From: Candidatus Sulfopaludibacter sp. SbA3
GTDB lineage: Bacteria > Acidobacteriota > Terriglobia > Bryobacterales > Bryobacteraceae
DNA: 64,000 nt
Reading direction: 5' to 3'
Assembly (NCBI GenBank): GCA_945890485.1
Contig: CAMDCN010000005.1
Coordinates: 310,001 to 374,000 of the forward strand
The position numbers and the translations under genes are program-made. Shown one piece after another: positions 44,987-54,428 of this stretch (its first letter is position 1; each line of letters starts with the position of its first letter). The notes beneath the pieces are model-generated. The model was not told the DNA's origin. It worked only from the letters and a program-made list of their open reading frames with translations, and ran no database searches.

Positions 44987-46996
44987 TTAGTCCACGTACA
45001 GGAATGCGTTAAGGTTCAGAACGGCGAGGGCGAACTCGCGGAGCGGTTGGCCTTCGTTGAGATATTGAGCCGCGAGCGTGCGCTCTTTGGCCGACGGCGG
45101 CCGCCCGGTGGTGAGCAGCCACGCGCGTTCGACAAGCTTGTTGCGATCGCCCTTCGATTCCGCCTGAATACGGGCGGCGAAGGCATTGGCCATACGGGAA
45201 GCCAGATCGCCATTCGTCAGTTCGAGCGCCTGCGGGGCATGCGTCGACGACTCGCGACGGGCGCAACTGATCTGCAGATCCGGCGCGTCGAATGTCTCCA
45301 TCATCGGCAACCGCAAATTCCGCTTAGCCATCAGGTAAACGCTGCGGCGGTCGTGTTCGGTCGCATCCGGCGTAATTGCCCACTGCGACGGCTTGTACAA
45401 GAAATTCACGAGCTCCGGGTCCACCGGAACGATCACGCTCGGCCCCCCGGCCTTCGGGTTCAGCTTACCCGCCACGGCGAGCAGGCTGTCGCGCAGCTCC
45501 TCCGCTTCCAACCGCCGCCGGCTCCAATGCCAAAGCAGCTTGTTCTCCGGATCCTCCGCCTCGGCCTTCGCCGAGATGGGCGATTCAAAAGACTGCCGCC
45601 AAGTGCTCGAAGTCAGCAGCAGCTTATGCATCGGCTTCATCCGCCATCCGCCTGCAATGACCTGATTGGCAAGATAGTCCAACAATTCCGGATGCGACGG
45701 GCGCAGGCCCATCTTGCCGAAATCGTTCGGCGTAGCGACCAGGCCGCGGCCGAACTGCCAGTGCCAAATCCGATTGGCGATCACCCGAGAGGTCAGCGGG
45801 TTATCTGGGTCGATGAGCCACTCCGCCAACTTCGTCCGCGGATTCTCCGGCAGTGTGGTCCGCTCAGGCGTACCATCCGGTAGCAACACGCCCAGCGGAC
45901 GCGCCCCCACTTTCTCCTTCGGCTGGTTGTATTCGCCCCGGTTCAACAGGTGAATGGGAGAGACCTTGGCAAAGTCGTTCTCCACGCTATACAGCGCCGG
46001 CAACTGCGCCGGCAATCTGTCGTTCGCAGCTTCCAGCTTCTTCTCGAGTTCCAGCCGCTCATCGCCAACCTTCCCTCGCAGTTCCGCGCGGAGTGCTTTA
46101 ATCTCGTCCTGTGCCGACTTGGCCTTCGCCTGCCATGCGGCCTGCTCGGCCTCCGAGGCAAGCGGGATATCCTTCTCATGGGTGGCCGAGAAGTACGATT
46201 GAATCCGATAGTAGTCGGCCTGGCGAATTGGATCGAACTTGTGATCATGGCAGCGGGCACAACCAAGCGTCACGCCGAGGAAGGCCGCGCCGACGACGTT
46301 CGTCATCTCGGTCAGCACTTCGTTCCGCGAACTGGCGACCTCCTGGTTACCGGCGTTTTTCCGCAGCGGCCCCATACGCTGCAGACCAGCCGCCACCCGC
46401 ATCGGCTCTGCCTTCGGCGCAATCTCATCGCCAGCGAGCTGCTCCATCAAAAACTTGTCGTAAGGCTTGTCTTCGTTAAACGACTGGATCGCGTAGTCGC
46501 GAAAACGCCAAGCGCCGTTGCGGTGCGTGTCATATTCAAACCCGTCCGATTCAGCGAAGCGGACGACGTCAAGCCAATGCTGGCCCCAGCGCTCGCCGTA
46601 GTGCGGCGAAGCGAGCAGTCGGTCGACGACTTTCTCCCAGGCATTCGGTGCAGTGTCTTTCACGAAGGCTTCGATCTCTTCTGGCGTGGGCGGCAAGCCG
46701 ATGAGCGTAAACGTAGCACGGCGAATCAGTGTGCGGCGGTCGGCCTCCGGCGCCGGGCTCAGCCCAGCCTTCTTCAGGCGCGCCAACACAAACGCATCGA
46801 CCGGATTCTTGATCCACTCATTGTCGGCCGGATCGGTAAAGGTGGGGATGTCAGGTGTCGCGCGTTTCTGAAATGCCCAATGGCGCCGTTCGATGGCAGT
46901 GTATGTGCCCAACGGAGCGATCGTCTCTTCCGCGGCCAGATGGAAGACGAGAATGGCCGAAAGCAGCGCGGCTAATCGGTGAGAACACATATTCAT
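44987..46996 (-). CDS. DUF1549/DUF1553 (PSD-type) secreted protein with a heme-type CXXCH
   Basis: A 669-residue protein with a signal peptide (MNMCSHRLAALLSAILVFHLAAE). DUF1549 (about 60-270) opens NPVDAFVLARLKKAGLSPAPEADR and ends with GCARCHDHKFDPI, CXXCH at Cys246-His250. DUF1553 (about 375-650) contains NPLTSRVIANRIWHWQFGRGLV. These families are typical of Planctomycetes and Acidobacteria; the role is not established, though a part in surface-polymer degradation is often proposed. First gene of the pair with DUF1501. Confidence 0.9.
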   Translation of the reverse strand: MNMCSHRLAALLSAILVFHLAAEETIAPLGTYTAIERRHWAFQKRATPDIPTFTDPADNEWIKNPVDAFVLARLKKAGLSPAPEADRRTLIRRATFTLIGLPPTPEEIEAFVKDTAPNAWEKVVDRLLASPHYGERWGQHWLDVVRFAESDGFEYDTHRNGAWRFRDYAIQSFNEDKPYDKFLMEQLAGDEIAPKAEPMRVAAGLQRMGPLRKNAGNQEVASSRNEVLTEMTNVVGAAFLGVTLGCARCHDHKFDPIRQADYYRIQSYFSATHEKDIPLASEAEQAAWQAKAKSAQDEIKALRAELRGKVGDERLELEKKLEAANDRLPAQLPALYSVENDFAKVSPIHLLNRGEYNQPKEKVGARPLGVLLPDGTPERTTLPENPRTKLAEWLIDPDNPLTSRVIANRIWHWQFGRGLVATPNDFGKMGLRPSHPELLDYLANQVIAGGWRMKPMHKLLLTSSTWRQSFESPISAKAEAEDPENKLLWHWSRRRLEAEELRDSLLAVAGKLNPKAGGPSVIVPVDPELVNFLYKPSQWAITPDATEHDRRSVYLMAKRNLRLPMMETFDAPDLQISCARRESSTHAPQALELTNGDLASRMANAFAARIQAESKGDRNKLVERAWLLTTGRPPSAKERTLAAQYLNEGQPLREFALAVLNLNAFLYVD

Positions 46997-47055
46997 TAGG
47001 GATCATACATATCCGCGGGACCGGTGACAAGGGGTAGTCTGCGAAACTAATTGGG

Positions 47056-48885
47056 ATGCGGATCCTCCTGAATTCAATTGCCTTATGCAGTTTGAGCTTC
47101 GCCCAGGTAGCCGAGGTTCCCGTGATGGCCCCGGTGTCCCAATGGGAACCTCCGGCGGCGAAAATGGCGAGATCGCTCTCGGAAAGCACCGGGGCGGCGC
47201 CGAAGAACCTTTTGACCGTGGGAGAACGGTCGAAATGGAAAGAGACCGGTCGCTACACCGACTCGGTCGCCTACGCCCGGGCCCTCGAAAAAGCGAGCCC
47301 GTGGGTGAAAACGATCTCTCTGGGCAAGTCCCCCCAAGGACGCGACATCATCGCCACCATTGTGTCGAAAGACCGCGCCTTCACCCCCGACGCGGCGCGC
47401 AAATCCGGCAAGCTCATCGTTCTCCTCGAAAGCTGCATCCACCCCGGCGAGGTGGATGGAAAAGAGGCCGGCGAAATGCTCCTTCGCGATATCGCGGTGA
47501 CGAAGAAATACGCAGCCTGGCTCGACCAGGTCATCCTCATCAACATCCCAATCTTCAACGTCGACGGCCACGAAATCTGGAGCGGCTACAACCGCATCAA
47601 CCAGCAAGGGCCCAACGAGATGGGCTTCCGCGCCACGGCGCAACGCCTGAACCTCAATCGCGACTTTCTCAAGGCCGACGCCCCCGAAATGAAGGCCTGG
47701 CTCCGCTTCTTCAACGCCTGGCTGCCGGACTTCTTCATCGATAACCACGTCACCGATGGCGCCGACTTCCAATACGACATCACCATCGACACCCCGATGA
47801 ACCAGGACATCTGGGAGAACCTCGCCAAGTGGACCCGCGAGCGCTACCTCCCCGCGCTGAACGACGCTATGACCACCGACGGCCACGTGATGGGCCCCTA
47901 CGGCGGCTTCCGCCAACGCGGCCGCCCCGAAAGCGGCTTCCAAACGCTCGGCGTCACTCCCCGATTTTCCAATGGCTACCTCGCCGCGCAGAACCGGCCG
48001 TCGCTCCTCGTCGAAACCCACAGCTTGAAGACCTTCAAGACGAGAAGCTGGGGCCACTACAACATCATGAAACGGTCCATCGAGATCCTCCTCCGGGATC
48101 CAAAAACGCTCCAGGACGCCGTCCGCGAAGCCGACCGCGCCGTCGCTGCGCTCGCCGGGTCCGCCACCGCCGTGCACCTCGATGGAAAGTCCAGCGACGA
48201 AACGAAGCCGTTCACCTTCCGGGCGCTGAAGGCCATCGCGAAGCCGAGTTCGTTAACCGGAGCGACCGTGCTGCAGTACCAGAAAGAGACGCTCGATATC
48301 CCGACGACCATCTACGACCGCATGACCACCACGCTGGCTGCCACCGTGCCGAAAGGCTACTACGTCCCCGCCGAATGGACCGAGGTGATCGAACGGCTCG
48401 AACTGCACGGCGTCAAAACGGAGCGAACCACGAAGGAGATCCGCGGCGAGTTCGCCACCTACCGTCTCAAAGAAGCCAAGTGGAGCACCGTGCCCTTTGA
48501 AGGGCGTCTGGCCGTGGATTTCAAACAGGTGCCGGTCAAGGAGCAGCGGACGATCCCCGTCGGAAGCGTCTACGTCCCGATGAACCAGCGCGCGGCCCGT
48601 GTAGCGCTGAACCTGCTCGAACCCGCCGCGCCCGATTCGCTCGTGCGCTGGGGCTTTCTGAACTCCATCTTCGAACAGAAGGAGTACTTCTCCGATTACG
48701 TCTTCGAACCCATCGCGCAGGAGATGGCGCGCCTCCATCCGCAACTCAAAACCGAGTTCGATGCCAAGCTCCAAGCCGATCCCAAGTTCGCCGCCAACCC
48801 GCGAGCCCGGCTCCAGTGGTGGCACGAACGGTCACCGTACCTGGAGCCGGACAAGGACGCTTATCCTATCGTCCGCGTGGATTGA
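47056..48885 (+). CDS. M14 family zinc carboxypeptidase, secreted
   Basis: A 609-residue protein with a signal peptide (MRILLNSIALCSLSFAQ). The zinc ligands are His129 and Glu132 in CIHPGEVDG and His231 in DNHVTDG. LNLNRDF (198-204) and VETHSLKTFKTR resemble substrate-binding and catalytic-Glu segments. The C-terminal region (about 370-609) is beta-rich. The last 25 bases overlap the convergent chorismate mutase gene. Confidence 0.9.
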   Translation: MRILLNSIALCSLSFAQVAEVPVMAPVSQWEPPAAKMARSLSESTGAAPKNLLTVGERSKWKETGRYTDSVAYARALEKASPWVKTISLGKSPQGRDIIATIVSKDRAFTPDAARKSGKLIVLLESCIHPGEVDGKEAGEMLLRDIAVTKKYAAWLDQVILINIPIFNVDGHEIWSGYNRINQQGPNEMGFRATAQRLNLNRDFLKADAPEMKAWLRFFNAWLPDFFIDNHVTDGADFQYDITIDTPMNQDIWENLAKWTRERYLPALNDAMTTDGHVMGPYGGFRQRGRPESGFQTLGVTPRFSNGYLAAQNRPSLLVETHSLKTFKTRSWGHYNIMKRSIEILLRDPKTLQDAVREADRAVAALAGSATAVHLDGKSSDETKPFTFRALKAIAKPSSLTGATVLQYQKETLDIPTTIYDRMTTTLAATVPKGYYVPAEWTEVIERLELHGVKTERTTKEIRGEFATYRLKEAKWSTVPFEGRLAVDFKQVPVKEQRTIPVGSVYVPMNQRAARVALNLLEPAAPDSLVRWGFLNSIFEQKEYFSDYVFEPIAQEMARLHPQLKTEFDAKLQADPKFAANPRARLQWWHERSPYLEPDKDAYPIVRVD

Positions 48886-49166
48886 AAGTGCGCCTGCTCC
48901 TCGGCGATGAAGTGCTCGACGAGGAGGCGGAAGAGGGATTCGACCATGTCCGGGTTGAGTCCTTGCTCCGCCGCCAAGGCGCGGCGGACGGCAATCATGG
49001 CCTGAACTCTCGCCGGATCCGCGACGGCCGTGGGAGAACTCTTGAACTGCGCTGCCGCCAAGACGTACTGCCGCCGCTCGGCGAGGGTACGCAGCAGCTC
49101 CGCGTCGAGACGGTCGATCTCGACGCGGACATCTGCCAACGACGCACATTCCGCGGGCCGTTTCAT
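48861..49166 (-). CDS. Chorismate mutase type II / PchB-like
   Basis: A 101-residue AroQ-fold helical protein: VRVEIDRLDAELLRTLAERRQYVLAAAQFK, VADPARVQAMIAVRRALAAEQGLNPDMVESLFRLL. The pattern is close to isochorismate-pyruvate lyase (PchB) and plant/bacterial chorismate mutases. No signal peptide, so cytoplasmic. The start overlaps the DUF1501 stop as ATGA, an unexpected pairing. It could make prephenate or, if PchB-like, salicylate from isochorismate. Confidence 0.85.
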   Translation of the reverse strand: MKRPAECASLADVRVEIDRLDAELLRTLAERRQYVLAAAQFKSSPTAVADPARVQAMIAVRRALAAEQGLNPDMVESLFRLLVEHFIAEEQAHFQSTRTIG

Positions 49167-50638
49167 GCAAGCAGCGCTTTGACGACGTGCGCCTTTTCGA
49201 CGCCCGTCAGCTTCTGGTCCAGGCCTTGGAACTTATAGGTGAACCGCTCATGGTCGATCCCGAGCAGGTGCAGCATCGTCGCCTGGAAGTCGCGCACGTG
49301 TACCGGGTCCTTCGTGATGTTGTAACTGAACTCGTCCGTCTCCCCATGCGTATAGCCGCCCTTGGTTCCGCCGCCCGCCATCCACAAGCTGAAGCAGCGC
49401 GGATGATGGTCGCGGCCATAGTCGGTAGCCGTCAGCTTGCCCTGCGAATAGATCGTCCGGCCGAACTCGCCGCCGAAGATCACCAGCGTATCGTCCAGCA
49501 TGCCGCGCTGCTTCAAATCCTGCACCAGCGCGTAACAAGCCTGGTCAACGTCCTTGCACTGCGAAGGGAGCACTTCCGGCAGCAGTCCATGGACGTCCCA
49601 ACCGCGCATATAAAGCTGCACGAACCGAACGCCGCGCTCGACCAGCCGCCGCGCCATCAGCGCCGAGTTGGCAAACGTCCCGCCCTCCCGTGCCGCCTCG
49701 CCATACAGCTTAAACGTCGATTCCGGCTCGCTCTTGATGTCGGTCAACTCCGGAACGGAGGCCTGCATCCGAAACGCCATTTCGTACTGCGCAATTCGCG
49801 TACGCGTCTCCGGATCGCTCAGCTTCTCGGCCGTAATCTGGTTCATCTCGCCCAGCGCGTCCAGCATCCGGCGGCGCATCTGCGTCGGTACGCCGTCCGG
49901 ATTATTGATATAGAGCACTGGATCGCCGCCGCTGCGCAGCGAGACTCCGGAGTACTGTCCGGAAAGGAAGCCCGCGCTCCACAGCCGCGCCGAAATGGCC
50001 TGCACATTCGCCTTCGGGTGCGAGTGCTTCGCGTTCAGCACGACGAACGCCGGCAGGTCCTTGTTCGTGCTGCCGAGCCCATACGACGCCCACGAGCCGA
50101 TGCACGGCTTGCCCGCGATCATGAACCCGGTCTGGATGAACGTGATAGCCGGCTCATGATTAATCGCCTCGGTGTTCATCGACCGGATCAGCGTGATGTC
50201 ATCCGCCATCTTCGCCGTCCACGGCAGCAGCTCCGATAGCTCCATGCCGCTCTTGCCATGCTTGGCAAACTTGAAGACGGTCGGCGCAATCGGGAAGCGG
50301 GCCTGCCCGGAGGTCATCGTCGTCAGCCGCTGGCCGGAGCGGATGGATTCCGGCAGGTCCTTGTCGAACCAGTCCTGCATCTTCGGCTTCCAATCGAAAA
50401 GGTCATGCTGCGGCGGAGCGCCCACCATATGCAGGTAAATCACGCGCTTCGCCTTCGGGGCGAAGTGCGGCAGCCCCGGCAATCCGGGCAGTCCGCCTTC
50501 GGCCTTAGGCGCGCCGGAGAGCAACTGCGAGAGAGCCACGGCGCCCAACCCGCCCCGCAACAGTTGCCGGCGGCCTTCGTTGACAACACACTCTTCGGTC
50601 GGATTGAGATTCGGTTTCAGAAACGGGAGCAGGCTCAT
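49163..50638 (-). CDS. DUF1501 family secreted protein
   Basis: A 491-residue protein. A twin-arginine-like leader GRRQLLRGGLGAVALSQLL precedes the DUF1501 domain: RVIYLHMVGAPPQHDLFDWK, MELSELLPWTAKMADDITLIRSMNT, and GGEFGRTIYSQG...GRDHHPRCFSLWMAGGG. It overlaps both neighbours by 4 bases (ATGA), the PSD gene upstream and the chorismate mutase downstream. Confidence 0.9.
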   Translation of the reverse strand: MSLLPFLKPNLNPTEECVVNEGRRQLLRGGLGAVALSQLLSGAPKAEGGLPGLPGLPHFAPKAKRVIYLHMVGAPPQHDLFDWKPKMQDWFDKDLPESIRSGQRLTTMTSGQARFPIAPTVFKFAKHGKSGMELSELLPWTAKMADDITLIRSMNTEAINHEPAITFIQTGFMIAGKPCIGSWASYGLGSTNKDLPAFVVLNAKHSHPKANVQAISARLWSAGFLSGQYSGVSLRSGGDPVLYINNPDGVPTQMRRRMLDALGEMNQITAEKLSDPETRTRIAQYEMAFRMQASVPELTDIKSEPESTFKLYGEAAREGGTFANSALMARRLVERGVRFVQLYMRGWDVHGLLPEVLPSQCKDVDQACYALVQDLKQRGMLDDTLVIFGGEFGRTIYSQGKLTATDYGRDHHPRCFSLWMAGGGTKGGYTHGETDEFSYNITKDPVHVRDFQATMLHLLGIDHERFTYKFQGLDQKLTGVEKAHVVKALLA

Positions 50639-53600
50639 TTGGTGACGACCTCGTCGAGATTCAGTAATTGGTTGGTGATCATGGTCAGCGCCGCGAACTC
50701 GGCCGGGGGCAGGGAAGCGTCCGGCTTCGATTCGCCCACCGCTAGCAGCTTCTTCGCGTCGGCTGGGTTCGAATCGTAATGGCGCAGATAGTCGCGGTAG
50801 GCGCCTTGCGTGATCGTTTGTTCCCGGGCGTCCAAGGGACGCGCGAGCACAGTACGGGCGATGAGATTCAACTGCCCGGTGGGATTGTTCCTCTCCGTCA
50901 ACAGCGCGCGCTGGGCCAACGCCCGTGCGGCTTCGACGAACTGCGGATCGTTCATCGTCACCAGCGCCTGCAGCGGCGTATTCGTCCGTTCCCGTCGCAC
51001 GGTGCAGGATTCGCGAGTTGGCGCGTTGAAGATCTCCATGTTCGCGGGCGGAGCGCTACGCTTCCAGAACGTATAGAGGCTGCGCCGGTATAGGCTCTCG
51101 CCCGAATCGCGCTTGTAGAAACGGGTGTTGCTGCCGTCCATGGCGACGGTCTCCCACACATTGTCCGGCTGATACGGTTTCACGCTGGGGCCGCCGATCT
51201 TCTTTGTCAGCAAACCGCTCGCCGCGAGTGCGTAGTCGCGAATCATCTCGCCATCCATCCGGAAGCGAGGTCCCCGAGCGAGCAGCCGGTTGTCCGGGTC
51301 AGCCTGCAACTTGGCCGGCGTCGCCACCGCGGCCTGGCGATAAGCCGAACTCGTTACCATCAGCCGCAACAGAGCCTTCACATCCCAACCCGATTCCCGA
51401 AACTCAATCGCCAGCCAGTCGAGCAGCTCCGGATGCGTCGGCGCTTCGCCCTGGCTCCCGAAGTCGTCAGCGGTCTTCACGATGCCCGTCCCGAAGATCT
51501 CCTGCCAGAAGCGGTTGACGGTCACCCGAGCGGTCAGCGGATTATTTCCATCCACCAGCCATTGCGCCAGCCCCAGCCGGTTCTTCGGCGCCCCAGCCGG
51601 CAGCGGCGGCAGCACACCCGGCACTGCCGGTTCCACCTTATCGCGTGGCTGGTCATATTGGCCCCGGTAGAGAATGTTCGACATCGGCAGGGAGTCCGTC
51701 TTCTCCTGCATCACGTGGGTGATCGCCCCGCGGCGCCGAATGGACCGGCGCTCAGTCGCCAGCCCCGCGAGGTTCTGATAAGCCGCGCGCGAGCCAAGGT
51801 CCACGTTGGCTAAATAGTACTGCTCGGCGGCAGCGCGGTCGCCCTGCTGAAACTCCGGCCAAATCGCGATGCTCCGCGCCTCCTCGACGCGCAGCGCCCG
51901 CCCGTAAATCCGCAGATCGCTGATCTTGCCGCCGGCGAAGAACCGCTTGTTGCCATCGCCTCCGAGGCGAAGCGGAGCAGGCGTCTTGATCTCGCCCATC
52001 AGGTCAAAAAACGTTTCGCTGGCGCCTTCAAATGGAACGGCCTCCCCGTTCACGAACAACGCGAGGCTATCGCGTAGTCCAGTCCCGTCGTAAGTAAACG
52101 TAACGTGGTGCCAAGCGTCGACCGCCAAGCGGCGGTCGTTCGTGCCGCGAACTTGAATCGCCTTATTGTCATCGCCCACCAGCCGCAGGAACGGCCGGCG
52201 ATCATTCACCTCAACGGCAATACCGCGCGCCTTGTCCTCCGGATAGCGTTCCAGTTGGCTCAGCACCGTCAGGTTCTCCGTGCTCTTCGGCAGGAAGAAA
52301 CGAACGGCAATCGAAAACGCCTGCCCCCGCGCAAACAGCGCCTGATTCGGCAGTTCACGCGTCTGCTTGGCGTCGAAGGCCATCTCCCCAGCCGGAACAC
52401 GGAACGTCTCGCCCTCCACCGGCAGCTTCACTTTCTTATGGCGGCCCTTCCGGAACCACTCTGCAAAGCCCGGCGCCGCGGCAGTTTTGGCGGCCTCCAG
52501 TCCGGCGCGCGCGGCCGTCTCCTCGGCAGACAAACGGGCCCAACGGTCCCGATCCTCCACCCGAGGGATCACGAGCACCGGCGGCGTGTCATAGATATTC
52601 CCATCGAGCGGCCGCTGCAGCGTGTTCCGATAGAACGCCGTCAGCGCGTAGAAATCCTTCTGCGAAATCGGATCGAACTTGTGATCATGGCAACTGGCGC
52701 AGCCAACGGTCATGCCCAAGAACACGGCGCCCGTCGTGTCGGCGCGGTCCTTGTCGTACATCGCCTGCACCTCATCCGGAATCACCCCGCCCTCGTTCGT
52801 CGTCACGTTGCAGCGCTGAAAGCCGCTCGCGATCTGCTGCTCCATCGTGCGATTCGGCAGCAAGTCGCCGGCAACCTGCCACAACACGAACTGATCGAAT
52901 CGCAGATTCTTATTGAACGCCTGAATCACCCAATCGCGATACGGCCACATCTCCCGGTAGTTGTCGATATGCAGGCCATGCGTATCGGCGTAGCGCGCGG
53001 CGTCGAGCCAGAACCGCGCCCGGTGTTCCCCATACTGCGGCGAAGCCAGGTAGCTGTCGACCAGCTTCTCATACGCATCCGGCGAAGCGTCAGCGACGAA
53101 GGCATCAACATCAGCCGGCTGCGGGGGCAGGCCCGTCAGGTCGAGCGCCACGCGACGAGCGAGTGTCCGCCGATCGGCCTCCGGCGCGGGCACAAGCCCG
53201 GCAGCTTCAATACGGGCCAACAGCAACTGATCCAGCGGACTCCGTGGCCACTGCGTGTTTCGCACCGAAGGCAGCGACGGCTTGGCCGGCTGCTGGAACG
53301 CCCAATGCTCCTGCCACTTGGCTCCCTGCTCAATCCACCGAGTCAAGGTCTCCCGCTGCTTGGGTGTGATCGTTTTATGTGACTGCGGCGGCGGCATCAA
53401 CAGCGCCGGGTTCTTATGCGTAATGCGCTGCAGGATCAGGCTATCGGCCGGCTTGCCAGGAACAACCGCCGCCCCCTTCTTGCGCACGGCGAAAGCGCCG
53501 TCCCTCGTGTCGAGCCGCAGGTTCGCCATCCGCGTCGTGCGGTCCGGGCCGTGGCAGTGGAAACAGTTGTCGGAGAGAATCGGCCGCACTTCGCGCTGAA

Positions 53601-53664
53601 AATCAACCGGCGCTTGGGCCAGGGCGAACCCCGACGCCATCGTAAAGAAAACGACACTCCGCAT
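50635..53664 (-). CDS. Large PSCyt1-DUF1549-LamG-DUF1553 secreted protein
   Basis: A 1009-residue protein with a signal peptide (MRSVVFFTMASGFALAQ). The N-terminal cytochrome-c-like PSCyt1 module has a heme CXXCH (Cys34-His38, NCFHCHGPDR). DUF1549 follows (about 140-345), ending with a second CXXCH (GCASCHDHKFDPI). A concanavalin/LamG-like domain (about 430-600) contains FSIAVRFFLPKSTENLTVLSQ and DAWHHVTFTYDGTGLRDSLALFVNGEAV. DUF1553 (about 680-985) closes. This is the larger of two PSD proteins in the window and pairs with the adjacent DUF1501. Confidence 0.9.
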   Translation of the reverse strand: MRSVVFFTMASGFALAQAPVDFQREVRPILSDNCFHCHGPDRTTRMANLRLDTRDGAFAVRKKGAAVVPGKPADSLILQRITHKNPALLMPPPQSHKTITPKQRETLTRWIEQGAKWQEHWAFQQPAKPSLPSVRNTQWPRSPLDQLLLARIEAAGLVPAPEADRRTLARRVALDLTGLPPQPADVDAFVADASPDAYEKLVDSYLASPQYGEHRARFWLDAARYADTHGLHIDNYREMWPYRDWVIQAFNKNLRFDQFVLWQVAGDLLPNRTMEQQIASGFQRCNVTTNEGGVIPDEVQAMYDKDRADTTGAVFLGMTVGCASCHDHKFDPISQKDFYALTAFYRNTLQRPLDGNIYDTPPVLVIPRVEDRDRWARLSAEETAARAGLEAAKTAAAPGFAEWFRKGRHKKVKLPVEGETFRVPAGEMAFDAKQTRELPNQALFARGQAFSIAVRFFLPKSTENLTVLSQLERYPEDKARGIAVEVNDRRPFLRLVGDDNKAIQVRGTNDRRLAVDAWHHVTFTYDGTGLRDSLALFVNGEAVPFEGASETFFDLMGEIKTPAPLRLGGDGNKRFFAGGKISDLRIYGRALRVEEARSIAIWPEFQQGDRAAAEQYYLANVDLGSRAAYQNLAGLATERRSIRRRGAITHVMQEKTDSLPMSNILYRGQYDQPRDKVEPAVPGVLPPLPAGAPKNRLGLAQWLVDGNNPLTARVTVNRFWQEIFGTGIVKTADDFGSQGEAPTHPELLDWLAIEFRESGWDVKALLRLMVTSSAYRQAAVATPAKLQADPDNRLLARGPRFRMDGEMIRDYALAASGLLTKKIGGPSVKPYQPDNVWETVAMDGSNTRFYKRDSGESLYRRSLYTFWKRSAPPANMEIFNAPTRESCTVRRERTNTPLQALVTMNDPQFVEAARALAQRALLTERNNPTGQLNLIARTVLARPLDAREQTITQGAYRDYLRHYDSNPADAKKLLAVGESKPDASLPPAEFAALTMITNQLLNLDEVVTK

Positions 53665-53676
53665 TCATCGACTATT

Positions 53677-54426
53677 CTATTGCACCGGGGCGGGGCCGAA
53701 CTGCGGGTCGAAGCCAGTCGCCGGATTCAGGTAGATCACCCGGCCGCAGTTCTCGCACGTCATGAACGTGTGGTTCGTGCGCAGTTCCTGCGAGAGTTGC
53801 AGGCGGATCTCCATAAAGCAGCCCTGACATTGGGTACCCACCACCTCCACCGCCACCACGCCGTTCTTATGTTTCCGGCGCAGGCGTTCATAAAGGCTCG
53901 CCACCTGAGGCGTCAGCGTCGCCAGCGTCGTCTTCCGCTGCTCAGCCAGCGCAGCCAACTCCGCCAAGCCGGCCTTGTGGCGAGCCAGTGCCTGCTGCCG
54001 CTCCGTCTCGAAGTTCTTCTGCATGGCAAGCAGCTTGCCCTTCGAAACGGCGATGTCCGCGCGCAACTGCTCCTCTTCCATCAGCAGCTCCAACTCACGT
54101 TCTTCCGCCTTGGCGATGGCCTGTTCCGCCCAGGTGATCTCATGCTCCAGCGCCTGCGTCTGCGTCAGGTTCTGCGCCTCGTTCAGTTGCTTCTTCAGCT
54201 TGATGATCTTGCTCTTATGGAGCTCGACGTCGCCTTCGAGTTTGCGACGCTCCGTCTCGTCGGCCTTCAGGTTGGCTTCGAGCGTGGCGAGGCTCTTCGA
54301 TTGCGCGGCGGTGTCTTTCTGCAAGGCATCCAGCCGCTTGGGCAGTTCGGCGAGTTCCGTCTCGAGCCGCGTCACGGCGTGATCAAAATCCTGCAGGCGG
54401 ACCAACGCTTGCACTTCGGGTAGCAT
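53677..54426 (-). CDS. Coiled-coil protein with C-terminal zinc ribbon (CT398-type)
   Basis: A 249-residue protein. Residues 10-180 form a long coiled coil (heptads of Leu with Glu/Lys/Arg). The C-terminal zinc ribbon has four Cys in CQGC and CENC, with MEIRLQLSQELRTN between them. This is the CT398/zf-RING_7 architecture. Such proteins often occur beside cell-envelope or motility genes; the function is not settled. It lies 2 bases downstream of murJ. Confidence 0.85.
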   Translation of the reverse strand: MLPEVQALVRLQDFDHAVTRLETELAELPKRLDALQKDTAAQSKSLATLEANLKADETERRKLEGDVELHKSKIIKLKKQLNEAQNLTQTQALEHEITWAEQAIAKAEERELELLMEEEQLRADIAVSKGKLLAMQKNFETERQQALARHKAGLAELAALAEQRKTTLATLTPQVASLYERLRRKHKNGVVAVEVVGTQCQGCFMEIRLQLSQELRTNHTFMTCENCGRVIYLNPATGFDPQFGPAPVQ

Positions 54427-54428
54427 AC

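Noticed and set aside
43593-44990. 465-residue plus-strand frame opposite DUF1501
   Set aside because: Arg/His/Leu-rich shadow with no domain; the minus-strand gene has all family motifs.
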